Assembly: GCA_900553405.1 (NCBI GenBank)
Contig: USDF01000063.1
Span: 1 to 6,510, forward strand
Length of the DNA stretch: 6,510 nt
Reading direction: 5' to 3'
From: an uncultured Clostridium sp.
Lineage (GTDB): Bacteria; Bacillota; Clostridia; TANB77; CAG-508
The position numbers and the translations under genes were made by a program. Below the pieces are notes generated by a model that ran no database searches, had not been told where the DNA came from, and saw only the letters and a list, made by a program, of their open reading frames with translations. Position 1 is the first letter of the stretch, and each line of letters begins with the position of its first letter. Shown in pieces: positions 5,306 to 6,510 of the stretch.

Positions 5306-6037
5306 ATGTTTGTTAATTATGCACATAGAGGTGCTTCTGCATACGCACCTGAAAATACAATGATATCATTTAGAAAAGCATTACAATTAGGTGCAAATGG
5401 AATTGAATTAGATTTACAACGAACAAAAGATGGAAAAATTGTCATTTTTCATGATAAAAATATTGATAAGAAATCCAATGGAAAAGGTAAAATTAGTGAT
5501 TATACATATAAAGAATTATTAGATTTTGATTTTGGAAGTTGGTTTGATATAAAATATAAAGATGAAAGAATTGTTTTATTTGAAAATTTTGCCAAAGAAT
5601 TTTTATCAAAAAATTTAACTTTTGCTATAGAATTAAAACAAGAAGGAATAGAAAAGGATGTCTTAGATATTATAAAAAAATATGCTACGCACGATGATAT
5701 TTATATAACATCTTTTAATTTTAATGCTCTTAATAATGTTAGGGCGATAGATTCAAATATAAAATTGTCTTGGTTAATCGAAGATAGAATAAACATTGAT
5801 AATATAAGTAAATTACTAGAAATTAATGGGATTCAAATATGTCCTAATGCAGAAGATGTTACAATAGAAGATATAAAATTAGCAAATAAAAGTGGAGTTA
5901 GAGTAAGACTTTGGGGAGTTTCTAATGAAGATATAATGAGGAAAGCTTTTAATTTTAATATAGACGGAATGACTGTTAATTTTCCAGATAAACTTAAGGA
6001 ATTAATGGAGGAAAAATATAATGGATGTAAATTTTAA
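5306..6037 (+). CDS. Glycerophosphodiester phosphodiesterase (GDPD family)
   Basis: Hydrolyses glycerophosphodiesters, from deacylated phospholipids or possibly teichoic-acid-like polymers, to glycerol 3-phosphate and an alcohol. It is a 243-residue TIM-barrel enzyme, normal for the short bacterial form. Family residues are present in order: the HR motif with catalytic H7-R8 and PENT (15-18), metal ligands E34 and D36 in GIELDLQ, catalytic H49-D50 in IFHD, the third metal ligand E109 in FAIELK, SFNF (136-139), LWGVS with W203, and DGMTVNFPD near the end. There is no signal peptide or membrane segment, so it is probably cytoplasmic and metal-dependent. The start has AGAGGTG seven bases upstream. 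It shares an operon with the following HIT-like gene, which begins within its last codons. The exact substrate cannot be told from sequence. Confidence 0.95.
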   Translation: MFVNYAHRGASAYAPENTMISFRKALQLGANGIELDLQRTKDGKIVIFHDKNIDKKSNGKGKISDYTYKELLDFDFGSWFDIKYKDERIVLFENFAKEFLSKNLTFAIELKQEGIEKDVLDIIKKYATHDDIYITSFNFNALNNVRAIDSNIKLSWLIEDRINIDNISKLLEINGIQICPNAEDVTIEDIKLANKSGVRVRLWGVSNEDIMRKAFNFNIDGMTVNFPDKLKELMEEKYNGCKF

Positions 6038-6473
6038 TGATGAAATTATTTACGAAACTAAAAATTTTATAGTATGTATACCTAAAATGCCACATATTCC
6101 AAGAAAAGATGGTGGGCATATTTGGATAAGAGCTAAAAAAAATAAATTTTGTAGTAGATTAGATTTAAATCCTAAAGAAGCAACAGAAGTGATGAGACTA
6201 ACAATGTTAATTAGCGAAGCAATGATAAACGGAATGAAAAATAGGAATATTAGTATAGAAAAAATAAACTATCAAGAAAATGGTAATTGGGCATATCGTA
6301 AAGGAAAAAATCCAGTTTTCCATATACATTTATATGGAAGAACAATAAATTCAAAAACTCAAACTTTTGGAGAAGCGCTACTATTTCCGAACAAAGATAC
6401 AGGTTTTTATGATAAATTTGAATCTTTTAATTTTGACGATATAAGGGAGATAAAAATAAAAATCCACGGGTAA
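6021..6473 (+). CDS. HIT-superfamily nucleotide-binding hydrolase-like protein
   Basis: A 150-residue protein with histidine-triad-like features. It has PHIPRKDGGHIWI near residues 24-36, YQENGNWAYRKGKNP (84-98) and the motif HIHLYGR (101-107). The HxH pair, H101 and H103, corresponds to the first two histidines of the HIT signature, with H103 the expected nucleophile. The third position is Tyr105 rather than His, so it belongs to a divergent branch. HIT enzymes act on nucleotide phosphoramidates, dinucleoside polyphosphates or nucleotidyl sugars; the substrate here is unknown. The start overlaps the GDPD gene by 17 nt in another frame, with GGAGG at 6007-6011 nine bases upstream, implying translational coupling. 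The final codons (…KIKIHG) lie inside a hairpin at 6460-6486. G+C is about 30% or less, like the native genes. Confidence 0.8.
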   Translation: MDVNFNDEIIYETKNFIVCIPKMPHIPRKDGGHIWIRAKKNKFCSRLDLNPKEATEVMRLTMLISEAMINGMKNRNISIEKINYQENGNWAYRKGKNPVFHIHLYGRTINSKTQTFGEALLFPNKDTGFYDKFESFNFDDIREIKIKIHG

Positions 6474-6486
6474 AACCCGTGGATTT
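6455..6486 (-). terminator. Terminator for a convergent gene, overlapping the HIT gene's end
   Basis: Perfect 11-bp stem, AAATCCACGGG (6460-6470) and CCCGTGGATTT (6476-6486), with a 5-nt loop. Read on the minus strand it is followed by a T-rich tract (TTTTTATTTTTATC), so it should terminate a leftward gene located beyond the right edge. On the plus strand only TTT-ACTT follows, so termination of the HIT operon would be weaker. The HIT stop codon falls in the loop. Confidence 0.75.
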
Positions 6487-6493
6487 ACTTATC

Positions 6494-6510
6494 GGCCTAT
6501 AAGGCCTTAT
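6494..6510. repeat. Short G+C-rich inverted repeats at the right edge
   Basis: GGCCT-ATA-AGGCC (6494-6506) forms a small dyad. It overlaps a 12-bp perfect palindrome, ATAAGGCCTTAT (6499-6510), which may continue beyond the window. It may be part of the 3' region of the convergent gene or the edge of a repeat; too little is visible to decide. Confidence 0.3.

Overview
The window is very A+T-rich (roughly 25-28% G+C in most genes by eye), uses standard stop codons and UGG for Trp, and has GGAGG-type ribosome binding sites. These traits, plus a short Gram-positive-type FtsY and a UPF0182 protein, point to a low-G+C Firmicute, most likely a Clostridia-like gut or anaerobic lineage. The lineage is inferred from style and gene content only.

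Left part (1-4370, minus strand): a canonical sigma-A promoter at 4328-4356 drives ftsY (SRP receptor GTPase). A 954-residue UPF0182 membrane protein follows 25 nt later with a strong SD. A rho-independent terminator at 436-469 closes this pair. A small DUF5665-like membrane protein (130-435) begins immediately after the terminator's U-tract. At the left edge, a near-consensus leftward promoter (2-30) serves a gene outside the window.

Middle (4370-5305): an island of different composition. A 149-residue unrecognised protein (4422-4871, about 40% G+C) has its own terminator, its own promoter and an unusual 5' leader hairpin next to its SD. Upstream on the same strand, a consensus promoter (5200-5228) and a strong terminator (5114-5145) bracket an ~80-nt transcript that looks like a small RNA or an attenuated leader. 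A long dyad (5071-5110) and repeats of TTATCATA lie between the two. This protein plus RNA unit is the least explained part of the window and the best candidate for something undescribed.

Right part (5230-6510, plus strand): a divergent promoter drives a glycerophosphodiester phosphodiesterase. It overlaps by 17 nt a HIT-superfamily nucleotide hydrolase/transferase-like gene. The last codons of the latter lie inside a hairpin that is oriented as a terminator for a convergent gene beyond the right edge.

Functionally, the native genes concern the membrane and general housekeeping: co-translational protein targeting (FtsY), two uncharacterised membrane proteins, and turnover of lipid-derived phosphodiesters and possibly nucleotides. 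The central unit shows no obvious functional link to them.
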